Notes: generated by a model from the sequence alone, not told the origin. 64,000 nt of DNA from Eubacterium sp. (GCA_017472565.1 JAFUPY010000054.1:1-64000), one strand, 5' to 3'. Numbered from the stretch's first letter, positions 42,285 through 52,225 are shown. Numbers and translations are program-made.

Positions 42285-43118
42285 TTATACTAATAAGGTC
42301 AGCACCGCCACAGATTCTGGCATATTCATTGTGCCTACAGACACGGTTACCATGATCGATACACTTCCGTGCAGAATCTGAGACACACCAGATCCGATGT
42401 TGACGAACTTCAATGCAGCGGCTGGAATGGATACAATATCACCAACAAATTCAGCCGTGTTATAGTCTCCATACTGCATGTATTTTAGCTTCTGTACCTT
42501 TCCCTGCATGCGGATACCATCTCTTGGGGAAACTACACTGGCCTTTACCGTATGAAGCTGCAATGTTCCCACCCCATTTTTTACTGTCATGGTACACGGA
42601 GATTCAAATCCAACATTTCCCATAGAAAGTACATCTCCATCCTTTACGTGCTCACGGTAGATTAAAAATGGAAAGGAATAGGTTCCGTCACGCATCCGTT
42701 TGCACAAATCCGCGCCCGAAAAGGTGTTTTTGCTTCGCATTTCATATTTAATGCGGTACATTTCCTCTGTGGCACGAATCACATCCATGGTTTCCTCAGA
42801 GTTATACAGCGCCCAGTAATATGCATCCTGCTTGGCTGTGGCTACGTCCACGCCCTCATAACGAAGATGGGAAACTGCGGTTTCCATTCGCTCTGCATAA
42901 TACTCTGCCTCTCGCTGTCCTTTCTCTGTTAAGACCGGACGGCGGATATTGGAACGGTCAATCAGCCCCATCCGTTCCATCTCCAGACAGACACGGCTCA
43001 ATGTATATTTCTCAATTCCAAGTGTTTTGTTCAGACTGCTGTTAGAACAACCTTCTGGTCCTGCATTCAAAAAACACATCAAGATGCGAAGCTGTAGCAA
43101 AGTCAATTCTTCTACCAT
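42285..43118 (-). CDS. DtxR-like winged-helix regulator with a novel C-terminal domain
   Basis: A 277-residue protein. Residues 1-70 form a winged helix ('LGIEKYTLSRVCLEMERMGL', 'RPVLTEKGQREAEYYAERME'). Residues 70-120 resemble a DtxR/MntR dimerisation helix with 'HLRYEGVDVATAKQDAYYWA'. The C-terminal 140 residues ('DGDVLSMGNVGFESPCTMTV' onward) are beta-rich and not recognised; they are not a plain SH3 domain. It is divergent in logic from the exporter operon and lies between its own operator set and theirs. Metal or haem control is inferred. Confidence 0.7.
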   Translation of the reverse strand: MVEELTLLQLRILMCFLNAGPEGCSNSSLNKTLGIEKYTLSRVCLEMERMGLIDRSNIRRPVLTEKGQREAEYYAERMETAVSHLRYEGVDVATAKQDAYYWALYNSEETMDVIRATEEMYRIKYEMRSKNTFSGADLCKRMRDGTYSFPFLIYREHVKDGDVLSMGNVGFESPCTMTVKNGVGTLQLHTVKASVVSPRDGIRMQGKVQKLKYMQYGDYNTAEFVGDIVSIPAAALKFVNIGSGVSQILHGSVSIMVTVSVGTMNMPESVAVLTLLV

Positions 43119-43161
43119 GGGCTTAATCTCCTTTTGGCGTGGTTGTTCACCATTAATTAAT

Positions 43162-43257
43162 GTTAGTTTTTCCTAACTATTCTACAAAAAAATAAGAATA
43201 TATGTATATATCCAGTTTGTTGCAATATTGCAACTTTTACAGTTAGTCTATTCTAAT
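43162..43257. promoter_or_regulatory. Operator motifs in front of the regulator
   Basis: GTTAG-N6-CTAAC (43162-43177), AGTTTGTTGCA-N4-TGCAAC (43214-43235) and GTTAG-N6-CTAAT (43242-43257). The A motif here shares its left arm 'CCAGTTTGTTGCA' with the copy at 42131. Confidence 0.65.
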
Positions 43258-43318
43258 TGCAATACACTGTCAATCAATGGATTTCAAGAATATTTCTCAC
43301 TTATTTTCTATACAACAA

Positions 43319-43346
43319 AAAGCGCCTGTGTCAATGACACAGGCTC
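43319..43346 (-). terminator. Terminator after the DUF2812 gene
   Basis: GCCTGTGT-N5-ACACAGGC, a perfect 8-bp stem; on the minus strand GCTTTTTG follows. It lies 30 nt after the stop codon. Confidence 0.75.
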
Positions 43347-43373
43347 AACGTATATAATATGTACTTTTTATTC

Positions 43374-43883
43374 CTATCTTCCGTCCAGCTTGTTGACCTT
43401 TTTACCGATACGGATCACAATGCGAAGGAAGCAGGTTCCAAGAATTACCAGTACCAGACCGATGATCAATGGCAGTGGTCTTCCTGTAAGAATACCACCA
43501 ATCAACTCTGCCAGACCAGCCACATACTCAACAAACATCATGGCAATAAACATCAGACCAATCCGATTGTACTGTGCAATCTGATCCTGCACTGGCTTGG
43601 TGATCATAAAAGGACCGTTTTTCTTCAGCTTTCTGATATAAACATAATTGCCAAACTGCGTGATGACTTCAATTCCAACCGCTTCTAATGGCGCTCTGTA
43701 TGCTTCCAGATCAAAGCGAGCTCTGTCGATCAGATCCACCATGTAGTAATACATACCAGGATCTCTTTCTTCAAATTCATACATGCCAAGCTTGAAGCTC
43801 TTTAACTGATATCCCTGATCAGACAGCTTGTTCAGCCATTCTGCTTCTGCATCTTTATCATAAAAAATTCTAAACTTTTTCAT
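43374..43883 (-). CDS. DUF2812-type membrane protein
   Basis: A 169-residue protein: an N-terminal soluble region of the DUF2812 type ('FYDKDAEAEWLNKLSDQGYQ', 'MYEFEERDPGMYYYMVDLID') and two C-terminal membrane segments (about residues 100-155). Members usually sit next to PadR-type regulators; no such gene is beside this one. The ATG at 43883 follows GAAGGAC-like AAGGAGA. Function is unknown. Confidence 0.8.
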   Translation of the reverse strand: MKKFRIFYDKDAEAEWLNKLSDQGYQLKSFKLGMYEFEERDPGMYYYMVDLIDRARFDLEAYRAPLEAVGIEVITQFGNYVYIRKLKKNGPFMITKPVQDQIAQYNRIGLMFIAMMFVEYVAGLAELIGGILTGRPLPLIIGLVLVILGTCFLRIVIRIGKKVNKLDGR

Positions 43884-44001
43884 GTCCTTCTCCTTTGCAG
43901 CCAAACTTAACATTTATTCTACTCTTTTTAAGAATTTGGTACAAGAATAATTTTGTGCTTTACTTACCCAAAATTTTTCCCTGTTATGCGAAAAAAGAAT
44001 A

Positions 44002-45189
44002 TTAAAACTCCAGCATCAGTACATTTTCTTCAAAATGGTCCACGTATGTAATCTGATTTTTATCCACATATCGATACCAGTTACTTCTCTCAATCAGATA
44101 GTCAAAGGCTTCGTCATACACTTCTCTGTTGGCAAATTTTAACAAAATGGATTCCTGCCCGCCATCGTAGACCGCCTCAATCTTATCACCTACTGCGTGA
44201 CGATCCCAGGTTTCAAAGTAAAGACCTTCCTTAATAAAATAATTGTTTTCGGTAGCGGTACACTCTGGTAACGGCACATAGTCATAGGCCTGATGCTCTT
44301 CCATAAATGCGGTATCTGCATCGGACACACCAAAGTAACAATAGTTGACCGTCCCGGTCTGCTCCTGATCTGCATCGGCGGCGTTCGCCTGTCCATCCGC
44401 CCCCTCGGTGCCATCCCGGGTCTCGCTATCATTTTCACCATTTACATCTTCCCAATAGGATACTTCGCCCCAGGTCACATCCATGTAGTAATACTCCCCG
44501 TCCATCTGGAACAGATTCCAGGAATGGGCTTCATTTTCTGACATCCCATAAATCGTTGTACATGGAATACCCAACTCATTCAGCAGATACTGAGCGCCAT
44601 AGGAATACCCCAGACAAACGGTTTCATTGTTGACAAAGGTACTGATGATGTTCTGATTGTGCTCTGATTCCAGATCATAATCATTGTCCTCGATCAGTGT
44701 GCGATATACATACAGTGCCTTGTCATAGTCGCTTCCATCCACTGGTGCATCTGTCAAAATCGCTGCCACTTCGGCATCAATCAGTTCCTGATACTGGGCC
44801 TGCTGTTCCGGATCCATAGTGTATGTTGGCCAAAATACCAGCTTCACCACCTCGTCCTTGCGGTTGGTGTAAATCTCATACTGATAAGTCTCTGACCAGA
44901 AATACTCACAATGATCGTAGTAAACTGCCCAGTGGGCCTTATCCAACAGTTCTTCATCGATAGTGGAAACTGTAATCGAGTCCAAACGGTTTTCAATGGC
45001 GTAGGTAATCTCATTGTAAACCTGCTTTTCTTCCTCATTTAGTGTCTCATAGGCATACATGCCCTCGGAAGCTGCTGTAATCTCATACTCTGGCTCTGGT
45101 TCTGGTAAAAAGGAGCAAGCCGTCATCGACATGCACAAAACTACCACAAGTCCTGCCGCTGCACGTATCTTTTTCCATCTATGTTTCAT
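44002..45189 (-). CDS. Transglutaminase-like lipoprotein
   Basis: A 395-residue lipoprotein: signal 'AAAGLVVVLCMSMTACSFLP' with lipobox TAC (Cys near 25), then a transglutaminase-like core (about 150-250). The triad is complete: Cys in 'NETVCLGYSYGAQYLL', His in 'MSENEAHSWNLF', Asp in 'YYYMDVTWG'. It has a linker rich in Glu/Asp/Ala before the C-terminal region. It should act on the cell surface, perhaps cutting or cross-linking peptides. The ATG follows no clear strong site. Confidence 0.85.
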   Translation of the reverse strand: MKHRWKKIRAAAGLVVVLCMSMTACSFLPEPEPEYEITAASEGMYAYETLNEEEKQVYNEITYAIENRLDSITVSTIDEELLDKAHWAVYYDHCEYFWSETYQYEIYTNRKDEVVKLVFWPTYTMDPEQQAQYQELIDAEVAAILTDAPVDGSDYDKALYVYRTLIEDNDYDLESEHNQNIISTFVNNETVCLGYSYGAQYLLNELGIPCTTIYGMSENEAHSWNLFQMDGEYYYMDVTWGEVSYWEDVNGENDSETRDGTEGADGQANAADADQEQTGTVNYCYFGVSDADTAFMEEHQAYDYVPLPECTATENNYFIKEGLYFETWDRHAVGDKIEAVYDGGQESILLKFANREVYDEAFDYLIERSNWYRYVDKNQITYVDHFEENVLMLEF

Positions 45190-45280
45190 ATTGATTTTAT
45201 TTCTCTTTCTTGTGTTACTTCTTTAATTTGTTATTGCTTTCACTGCTTCTTACTTTTCTACGTTTTTGTTTCGGATTCTC

Positions 45281-46684
45281 TCAATCTTTTACAAAAAAAG
45301 TCGCCAACAGTTCGGACATGGCTTTCATATCTGCCTCTGCCATCAATTCCCTCGCAGAGTGCATTGCTAAAACAGGCACACCCATGTCCACGGTCAGCAC
45401 CGGCAAAAATCCGGCTGCCACTGCGCCCAGTGTACTTCCACCCGGTTCATCAGCCCGATTCATGAACACCTGCCATGGAATCTGCTTGTTATCACACAAC
45501 TGTTGTACAATGGCAATGGCTGTGCTGTCTGTTGCGTATGACTGGGAAATTGCCTTTTTGATACAAAATCCCTTACCCAAAATAGGATGATTCGTTGGAT
45601 CCATCTTGCCCATATGATTTGGATGACTGCCGTGAGCCACATCCACAGACAAAAGCATGGCATCTTCCAAAAGTGCTTCCACCGATGGCGCCTGTGGCCA
45701 AAACTCTGGCAGCAGACTTTCACTTGACGCAAGCTTACCAAGCACAGTGCGCAGCAGCATGGACCCTGCACCCTGCTTGGTCTTACTGCCGATTTCCTCA
45801 TGGTCAAACAGGGCAATCATGCGAATCCCTTCCACAGAAGCGGTTGCACAGTTGAAACAATCTGCCATATCCGCCGCTTCCCTGCAGGCAATGATACCGT
45901 CCAGCAAAGCCTGCACACCAGTGGTGTCATCCAGATGACAGGCAGAAACAAGTTCCTCCCGCATGCCCACCAGTTCTGGTCTTTCGGTGGCATACAAATA
46001 GAGGCTGTAGTCCAGGATATCTTCTGGAGAAATCGGTATTACAGCGTCTGTATTCTCACTGGCAAAATTACCAGGCACCATTGTTCTATTCATATGATCA
46101 GCAAGATACGTCATAAAACCAGCCTGATCTTTGCTTTCGCCAGTCAGTCCTGCCACAGGGATCATATCAGTCTGCCGGTTCAAAGCCACACCCTTATTCA
46201 CTTCCCGGTTCATATGCAATGCAAGGTTTGGAATCACGCAGAATGGTTTTTTCAAATCTACATAACAAACCTTCGGTTCCCATGGATTGGCAGAGCGAAG
46301 CACGACCTGACCCGCCGCGCTCAAAGGACGATCCAGCCAGGTATTTAAGATCGGACCACCGTACACTTCAATATTCAACTGCTGACAGCCGCCATTCTCC
46401 ATGTCCGGACTCTTTTTTAACACCATACATGGAAAATCTGTGTGGGCTGCTGCCATGCGAAGCTTTTTCGCACCCGCAAATCTCTGTCCAAGCACAAACG
46501 CAAAGAGGCTGGAGCCGCCAGGTGCAACATAGTAAGCCCCACCTGCACGAAGCTTCCACTTACCTTTGCTGTCCAGTAATTCAAATCCGGCTTTTTTCAA
46601 ACGTTCCTCCGCTGCCAGCACTGTGTGGTATGGCGAAACCGCTTTTTCTAATAAATCTATAAAAAATGCTCTGTTATAACACAT
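45281..46684 (-). CDS. M18-family zinc aminopeptidase
   Basis: A 467-residue M18 aminopeptidase, a dodecameric cytoplasmic enzyme that cuts N-terminal residues from peptides. Zinc ligands are visible in order: 'AAHTDFP' (His), 'CHLDDTTGVQALLDGI' (Asp), 'ALFDHEEIGSKTKQGAGS' (Glu-Glu) and 'LSVDVAHGSHPNH' (Asp), with the C-terminal 'PGGSTLG' block before the last ligand. The ATG at 46684 follows GGGAGTGG. It stands alone on the minus strand and probably works with the opp importer in peptide use. Confidence 0.93.
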   Translation of the reverse strand: MCYNRAFFIDLLEKAVSPYHTVLAAEERLKKAGFELLDSKGKWKLRAGGAYYVAPGGSSLFAFVLGQRFAGAKKLRMAAAHTDFPCMVLKKSPDMENGGCQQLNIEVYGGPILNTWLDRPLSAAGQVVLRSANPWEPKVCYVDLKKPFCVIPNLALHMNREVNKGVALNRQTDMIPVAGLTGESKDQAGFMTYLADHMNRTMVPGNFASENTDAVIPISPEDILDYSLYLYATERPELVGMREELVSACHLDDTTGVQALLDGIIACREAADMADCFNCATASVEGIRMIALFDHEEIGSKTKQGAGSMLLRTVLGKLASSESLLPEFWPQAPSVEALLEDAMLLSVDVAHGSHPNHMGKMDPTNHPILGKGFCIKKAISQSYATDSTAIAIVQQLCDNKQIPWQVFMNRADEPGGSTLGAVAAGFLPVLTVDMGVPVLAMHSARELMAEADMKAMSELLATFFVKD

Positions 46685-46891
46685 ACGATTGCCCACTCCC
46701 AAAGAAGATTTCTTATCAAAACAATGTTTTAAACATCAATTACGTCCATTCTAACATATGAAAACCTTTTTGGGACAGGGAAATACATTCTTAATGATTT
46801 TTTTATTTATTTGTATCCCTGTGCTGTGATAAAATCTATCTTATAAAGAAACCATTGTTTCTTTTACCACGTATATCGGAAAGGATTTTGT

Positions 46892-47398
46892 ATGACCGCT
46901 TTTACTATCAGTGACATTAAACAATTTATGAACCGTCTTCTTGGAAGCCCGCTGTTTGACAACTTTCTTTTGTCAGAAGCCATGATCCAGACAGGCGTGA
47001 CCTGTCAGATTGACGGCAGCCTGCAGAAATCCTTTTATACCGAAGAACAATTGGAGGAACTTGGCATCACAGATTACCCATATGCTCCATTTTCTCTGGT
47101 CCGCGGCAACTGTTTCGACCTGATGAAGGGCAAACATGTGCCCGTAAGCTTTCGATTTGTCTTCTTGCTTTCCCCAGAAAACATGGCGAATACACTGGAG
47201 CACAGCCACAGCAGCTTTACTGCCAACGATATCTCTGGCATGTTCATCAACTTGAACTACCGCGGCGGCAAACTGACCTGCACCACAGGCATTTCCTACA
47301 AGACCTTTTCCATGGATAAGACATTGGAGCAGGAGTGGGATGTGCTGGTGGAGCGATTTTTCAAAAAATCACAGATTGAAATGGAACCTGTTACATAA
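46892..47398 (+). CDS. DUF5721 family protein
   Basis: A 168-residue soluble protein that I recognise as DUF5721, a Lachnospiraceae family of unknown function. The start 'FTISDIKQFMNRLLGSPLFD' and the core 'SHSSFTANDISGMFINLNYR' with 'TGISYKTFSMDKTLE' are typical. No membrane segment or signal. The plus-strand gene is followed by its own terminator and faces the subtilase gene. Confidence 0.85.
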   Translation: MTAFTISDIKQFMNRLLGSPLFDNFLLSEAMIQTGVTCQIDGSLQKSFYTEEQLEELGITDYPYAPFSLVRGNCFDLMKGKHVPVSFRFVFLLSPENMANTLEHSHSSFTANDISGMFINLNYRGGKLTCTTGISYKTFSMDKTLEQEWDVLVERFFKKSQIEMEPVT

Positions 47399-47402
47399 GT
47401 GT

Positions 47403-47442
47403 GAGACGCTTGTGCGAAAAATCGTGCAAACGTCTCTTTTTT
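47403..47442 (+). terminator. Terminator after the DUF5721 gene
   Basis: GAGACG..CGTCTC stem with an inner hairpin, followed by TTTTTT. It begins 5 nt after the stop codon. Confidence 0.75.
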
Positions 47443-47457
47443 ATGCTTTTATCTTGC

Positions 47458-49221
47458 TTACTCTTGCTGTGTCCGCAGTTGATTCAGCGCCTCAAATACA
47501 TCCAATGTGCCGTAGCCCCACTCCGGATTGGGATAACTGCGGTCTGGTGTTCGTCTGGCTCCGCGGGTCAGGATGGATCGCATTTCCACCGAATTCAAAC
47601 TGGCGTATTGTCCTTTTACAAGTCCCCACTCCAACAGTTGCGCGCATGCCCCTGCGGTAATGGCCGCTGCCACACTGGTTCCAGTCATGGTGGCAAAGTT
47701 GCCCAGGCGGTCCGGACCATAAACGTTCACGCCGGGGGCTGTCAAGTCTGGCTTGATCTCGCCATTGGCACTAAAGCCTCTGCCGGACTCTGGATACAGG
47801 CTGTTGCCTCTTGCCAAAAATGCACCTGTAGAAACGGCAGATGGAGTGTAAGCCGGTGAAGTGGCAGTCACATCCGGTGTAGAACGCAGAAAAAATACTT
47901 CTCCCGACATCAGTTCGCTCTGGGGCAGCCACATATGATAGCCACCCTGTATGGTCTGCCGGCCAGTGACACGTATGGTCCAGATGCCCTGCAGCGGTGT
48001 GGCAAACCGCAAAAACGCAAGCTGGTTGGCATTGGCTCCTTCCACAATATCGTACTCTATTGATACGGTTGTATTTTCAAACAAAAATCGATACTCTTTT
48101 TTGCCTGTACCCGGGCCACCTACCGGCTGGAACAATTCTCCTGTAGGCGACAACACTGCCACTTGATACAGATTGGGCACCGATGCCCACAGTTCCAATA
48201 CAAATCCATTTACATTACTTCCAACAGAAATCTCCACATTTTCCTGTTGACCTGTTTCCAGCCCTGCACTGTAAAAATGATGTCTTGCATTGGCTTCATT
48301 TCCTGCAGAGACGGTAATCACCCGCCCCCGCCGCAGACCGAAGTTGTTCAGGTATAGTGACAACGGACAGTCTCCCATGTGACTTCCCAAACCTGATCCC
48401 ATGGTAATGCAGACAACCAGGGGCATGTTCCGCTGGTCTGCCTGCCCCTGCAGCCATGCTACTCCCGCCATAATGTCGTTTTCCTGAAAACAGACTGCAT
48501 TTGGAGGAATAAAGTAGTAATCCTTCAGGTTTTGCTTGGCTTCCTTACACTTTACTACTGCTAATGTTGCAAGCGGTGCTGCTCCGACAAACTGTTTTGC
48601 AGGATTTCTGCCACCACAGGAAATCCCTGCAAGAAAAGTTCCATGTCCATTGGTATCGGTGCTGGGAACGACGGATAGTGGGACTTCTGATGCCAACGCC
48701 TGGTTGATTTCCTCTTCCGAATACTCTGTTCCATACAAAAAACCTTGTGGATTCCTGCCAATTCTATCATTCCCACCATTCACATTATTCTCATTTTCTG
48801 CCACTTCACGCCTCCCTTCCATCGCATCAGCCCCAGGAATGGTCTGATCCCAGATGGCTGCGATTCTGGTGCTGCCATCTTCGTTGCGAAACACAGGGTT
48901 GCGATACTCGATTCCCGTATCCACAAATCCAATCATCACACCCTCACCGTTTAAATCCAGCACCGGCTGATTCTGCAAGAACAAAATATTGGTTACTTCC
49001 AGTGCAGAATAGTCAGTCAGACAAAAGCACTTTGGAATCGCACTGTAGCTATAATCTACCACGCTCAGTGGCGGCAGCTCTGCCCGCGGATAGTATCCCA
49101 CCTTAAATCTGGCATCCACGGACTGGATGCACTCTGGGAAAATATAATTTTCAATCAGGTTATAATCAATAATCAGGTCATAATACTCGTCAGAGTAAAT
49201 CATTTCTTGTTCACAAGCCAT
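47458..49221 (-). CDS. Subtilisin-like serine protease (S8 family)
   Basis: A 587-residue intracellular-type subtilase without signal peptide. The triad is complete: Asp in 'GVMIGFVDTGIEYRNP', His in 'TDTNGHGTFLAGISCG' and Ser in 'ATMTGTSVAAAITAGACAQ'. A beta insert of about 150 residues sits before the serine. The length and N-terminal region 'YSDEYYDLIIDYNLIENYI' match the clostridial CspA/CspB-like S8 group, seen in germination proteins. The ATG at 49221 follows AGGGG. The role here is not shown. Confidence 0.9.
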   Translation of the reverse strand: MACEQEMIYSDEYYDLIIDYNLIENYIFPECIQSVDARFKVGYYPRAELPPLSVVDYSYSAIPKCFCLTDYSALEVTNILFLQNQPVLDLNGEGVMIGFVDTGIEYRNPVFRNEDGSTRIAAIWDQTIPGADAMEGRREVAENENNVNGGNDRIGRNPQGFLYGTEYSEEEINQALASEVPLSVVPSTDTNGHGTFLAGISCGGRNPAKQFVGAAPLATLAVVKCKEAKQNLKDYYFIPPNAVCFQENDIMAGVAWLQGQADQRNMPLVVCITMGSGLGSHMGDCPLSLYLNNFGLRRGRVITVSAGNEANARHHFYSAGLETGQQENVEISVGSNVNGFVLELWASVPNLYQVAVLSPTGELFQPVGGPGTGKKEYRFLFENTTVSIEYDIVEGANANQLAFLRFATPLQGIWTIRVTGRQTIQGGYHMWLPQSELMSGEVFFLRSTPDVTATSPAYTPSAVSTGAFLARGNSLYPESGRGFSANGEIKPDLTAPGVNVYGPDRLGNFATMTGTSVAAAITAGACAQLLEWGLVKGQYASLNSVEMRSILTRGARRTPDRSYPNPEWGYGTLDVFEALNQLRTQQE

Positions 49222-49327
49222 AAAAAATCCCCTGCACAAACGCTTTATTGCATTTTATGCAGGGGAACTGTTAATATTTCTCTATTTCGCCGGCATCCGC
49301 CTGCGCTCACCATTGCGCCAATATGCG

Positions 49328-50260
49328 TTATGCCTGATTCTCCTCCGCCACCTTTTTCCGATACTCTGTCGGTGTGCATCCGCACTGCTGCTGAAAAGTT
49401 TTGGAAAAATAACTCATATCCTGAAACCCACACTGGATTCCAATATCTACAATCTTTTCCGAAGTGTTAGCCAGTAAGGACTTTGCCTCCTGAATGCGGA
49501 ACTGCTTTACAAACTGGATTGGTGTCATGCCGATGACGCGTTTGAAGCAGCGCATACATTCACTTTCACTGATATCTGCACAGGCTGACAACTGAGATAA
49601 GGAAATATCCTCACTGTAGTGTTCCTGGATATACAGCATCATGTTTTTGATGCGTTTTGCATCTCTGGTCTCTTTTTTCGGAACCGTATCCAATTCGTTT
49701 TGCGAATGCTGGAAGGCAAGATAGGTCAGTTCGGACAGATCATTGCGCACCTGAAACTCATAGCCGGATTCCTTCTTGGTGCACTTATCCCAGATCTGCT
49801 CTACCAACCGGGCACAGCGCTCCCGCATTTCCTCTCCTTCCTGAAGCACAAATCCTCTCACATGAGGATTGTCGTTCAGTGGCGTCACATATTTCTGCCA
49901 GAAAACACTTTCAATACTGCCGCCAATAATACGGGGATGAAATACGATCACGTGCATCGATACCGTACCGCTTACAGCCGCCCATGCAGCATGAAGCACT
50001 TCCGCATTATTAAAGAAAAAATCCCCTGCCTTGAGACGATACTGCTTATTATCCATGGCAGCAATGCCTTCCCCTTCGGTAACGATCCCAAATTCCCATT
50101 CCTTGTGCCAATGCCAGTAAATCGGATCATTGAGCAAATCCTCTTCGTATACCGCTACCGGGAACTGCACTGTACCATGCTCAATCAACTCCTGTCTGGT
50201 CTCATCCAAAATACCTCTTGATTCCAAATCCGTGTACATTTCAAATGTTTTCATCTTCAT
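49328..50260 (-). CDS. AraC-family transcriptional regulator
   Basis: A 310-residue regulator: an N-terminal cupin-like sensor (about 30-120, 'HWHKEWEFGIVTEGEGIAAM') and two C-terminal AraC helix-turn-helix units ('ISLSQLSACADISESECMRC' and 'IVDIGIQCGFQDMSYFSKTF'). The effector is probably a sugar or peptide but is not evident. It is near the SLC13 transporter gene, which could be its target. Confidence 0.9.
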   Translation of the reverse strand: MKMKTFEMYTDLESRGILDETRQELIEHGTVQFPVAVYEEDLLNDPIYWHWHKEWEFGIVTEGEGIAAMDNKQYRLKAGDFFFNNAEVLHAAWAAVSGTVSMHVIVFHPRIIGGSIESVFWQKYVTPLNDNPHVRGFVLQEGEEMRERCARLVEQIWDKCTKKESGYEFQVRNDLSELTYLAFQHSQNELDTVPKKETRDAKRIKNMMLYIQEHYSEDISLSQLSACADISESECMRCFKRVIGMTPIQFVKQFRIQEAKSLLANTSEKIVDIGIQCGFQDMSYFSKTFQQQCGCTPTEYRKKVAEENQA

Positions 50261-50648
50261 CCCTCAAAAAAAGAAAAACGGAACCGGCTTCTGCATATAC
50301 AATACCCAAAATCATTTGCACGATTGTCCGGTTTTTTTACACCTGTGACCACTGAAAAAATCGATATTTTTTATCAAAAATGTGTTTTTGCCGATTTTAT
50401 CATATTATTTTGCGCATTTTATCCTACAAAACAATTTGTTACGCTGATAGAATCATAATGAATTGAATATAAAAATGCAAGTGTTTTTTAAGCATTTGTT
50501 CAATTATTTTATGTTCATGTTTAACCTATCTATAAACCTTGAAAGAGCATCTTGGAAGGTCAAAACCTTCAAACAAGATGCTCTTTCCCTTTTACTTATT
50601 TTGATCTAAATTATTCAAGACTCGCTTCTGTTTTTAACCTGTTTTCCA
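50261..50648. other. Intergenic stretch with terminator
   Basis: No gene is seen. It holds AT-rich DNA upstream of the AraC gene and the terminator at 50542-50590 that follows the SLC13 transporter gene. Confidence 0.5.
50542..50590 (-). terminator. Terminator after the SLC13 gene
   Basis: AAAGAGCATCTTG/CAAGATGCTCTTT form a 13-bp stem with an inner GAAGGT..ACCTTC hairpin. The gene stops 60 nt before. Confidence 0.75.
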
Positions 50649-52079
50649 TTACAGGAACGACGATGCGATTGGCAAAGCTGCCAAAATCACGAAGAAAGAA
50701 CAGATTACAAAAAACAGGTTGTGAGTTACTGTATTTCGCATGGTAATATGCCCTGGTCCAAAGAACAACGGCGATGGAACTGCTGCAGACGGTGTCAGTG
50801 TTGCCATAGAAGATGCCAGCGCAATAATGATGGTGAATGCAGCCATGTTGGTATTGCCAGTGACAAGGAGCACTGCGCCAATATTGAAAAACAGTACCAT
50901 GGTAACGGTGTTGGACAGGAAGTTGGTAAAGATGATGGCAATGATCATCAGTACAACGATGATTCCAAAGTCTGGCAGATCTGCTACCAGTGGCTGGAAC
51001 ACGTTGCTCATCCATGCAGTGATACCTGTTACTTCTGAGGACAATGGTGTGGCATATACACTTACCGTTCCAGCAAAAATAATTGCTGGCCAGGGAAGAG
51101 TTCTCATTGCCTGCGGTACATTCAGAATCGGCTCTTTCCTGATATGGATAATACCAAGAACAGCAACTGCCAGCATCGCAGGAACTGCTACACCAATTGC
51201 ATTTAAGTATCCCATTACTACTGGGAATACATTAATCAGCAGTGATGGCATCAGAACTACCAATACAACAATCACAAAAACAGCGGTAGAGATTTTTCCT
51301 CTGGTATCCAATGGCGGCAGAGTGCGCTTTACTTCTTCCACGTTAAAGTTCTTGAATGCGGTTGTGTCTGGTTTCCACAAAAGGACACCAATCATGATAA
51401 CAATCCACATCACAACAGAGAACGGTACGCCGACCATTAACCATTCTGCATAGGTAATAGTGATTCCAAGCTGTGTTTCACATAAGCCCATAACGATATT
51501 TGGCAGAGCATGGGCAATTGGTGATGCAATGGACAGGATAACGTTACCCCACATAACCCCTGTGTACATACAGGTGTAGAAGGAATCGCCTTTTTGCAGC
51601 CCCATCGTCTTGCACAACTCACCCGTTAACGCAATATAAATGATGGCCAGAGAAATATTGTCCATGAACAGACCAATCAGCACATTGGAGCCAAAAAACA
51701 TGGCCATAAAAGCATACGGTCTGCCCTGGACAAATTTTCTCGTAACGAACCACATGGCAATTCTTTTGATTACTCCGGTCTCACTTAAGGCCACGTTCAA
51801 CAGCATGTAAGAAATAACGGTGATAACAACAAAATGTCCCATAGATTCCGCCCAGACCTGATTTGGTGTCATCGCCTGTGTCATAACCAACAGTGCCAGT
51901 GTCAAAAAGCAGGTCCAATGGGTGTTGGTGGTCAGCCATAAGTACAGTGTAGGAATCAGTACTGCTATTACTCTCACACCAACTTCCGTCAGACCATTGG
52001 TCGGTTGAAGCGTAAAAAGCAAAACCAGTCCTATGACAAGTGCAATTCCATAATGGATGTAGTTCTTATTCAATCTCAT
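50649..52079 (-). CDS. SLC13/DASS-family anion symporter
   Basis: A 476-residue membrane protein with about 11-12 segments. 'YAFMAMFFGSNVLIGLFMDN' and 'SFYTCMYTGVMWGNVI' with 'TNFLSNTVTMVLFFNIG' resemble DASS/ArsB-type transporters for dicarboxylates or other anions with sodium. The two symmetric half-helix motifs ('SIASPIAHALPN', 'TLTPSAAVPSPLFFG') fit. The ATG at 52079 follows AAAGGAG-type AGGAGAAAG. The substrate is unclear. It is probably linked to the AraC gene downstream. Confidence 0.85.
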   Translation of the reverse strand: MRLNKNYIHYGIALVIGLVLLFTLQPTNGLTEVGVRVIAVLIPTLYLWLTTNTHWTCFLTLALLVMTQAMTPNQVWAESMGHFVVITVISYMLLNVALSETGVIKRIAMWFVTRKFVQGRPYAFMAMFFGSNVLIGLFMDNISLAIIYIALTGELCKTMGLQKGDSFYTCMYTGVMWGNVILSIASPIAHALPNIVMGLCETQLGITITYAEWLMVGVPFSVVMWIVIMIGVLLWKPDTTAFKNFNVEEVKRTLPPLDTRGKISTAVFVIVVLVVLMPSLLINVFPVVMGYLNAIGVAVPAMLAVAVLGIIHIRKEPILNVPQAMRTLPWPAIIFAGTVSVYATPLSSEVTGITAWMSNVFQPLVADLPDFGIIVVLMIIAIIFTNFLSNTVTMVLFFNIGAVLLVTGNTNMAAFTIIIALASSMATLTPSAAVPSPLFFGPGHITMRNTVTHNLFFVICSFFVILAALPIASSFL

Positions 52080-52225
52080 TCGCTTTCTCCTTTCTTTCCT
52101 ATCGATTTCTTCTATTAAAATATGAGAAGCAGAAAGTGATGATGCCAATAGAATAAGCAAATAGCTTGCACATTTTCCAAGACTTTGCCGGATAATGCAA
52201 AAAATATACAAAAGGAAACTTACAA

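Noticed and set aside
50281..50540. AT-rich plus-strand frames upstream of the AraC gene
   Set aside because: Short, without ribosome binding sites or protein-like composition.
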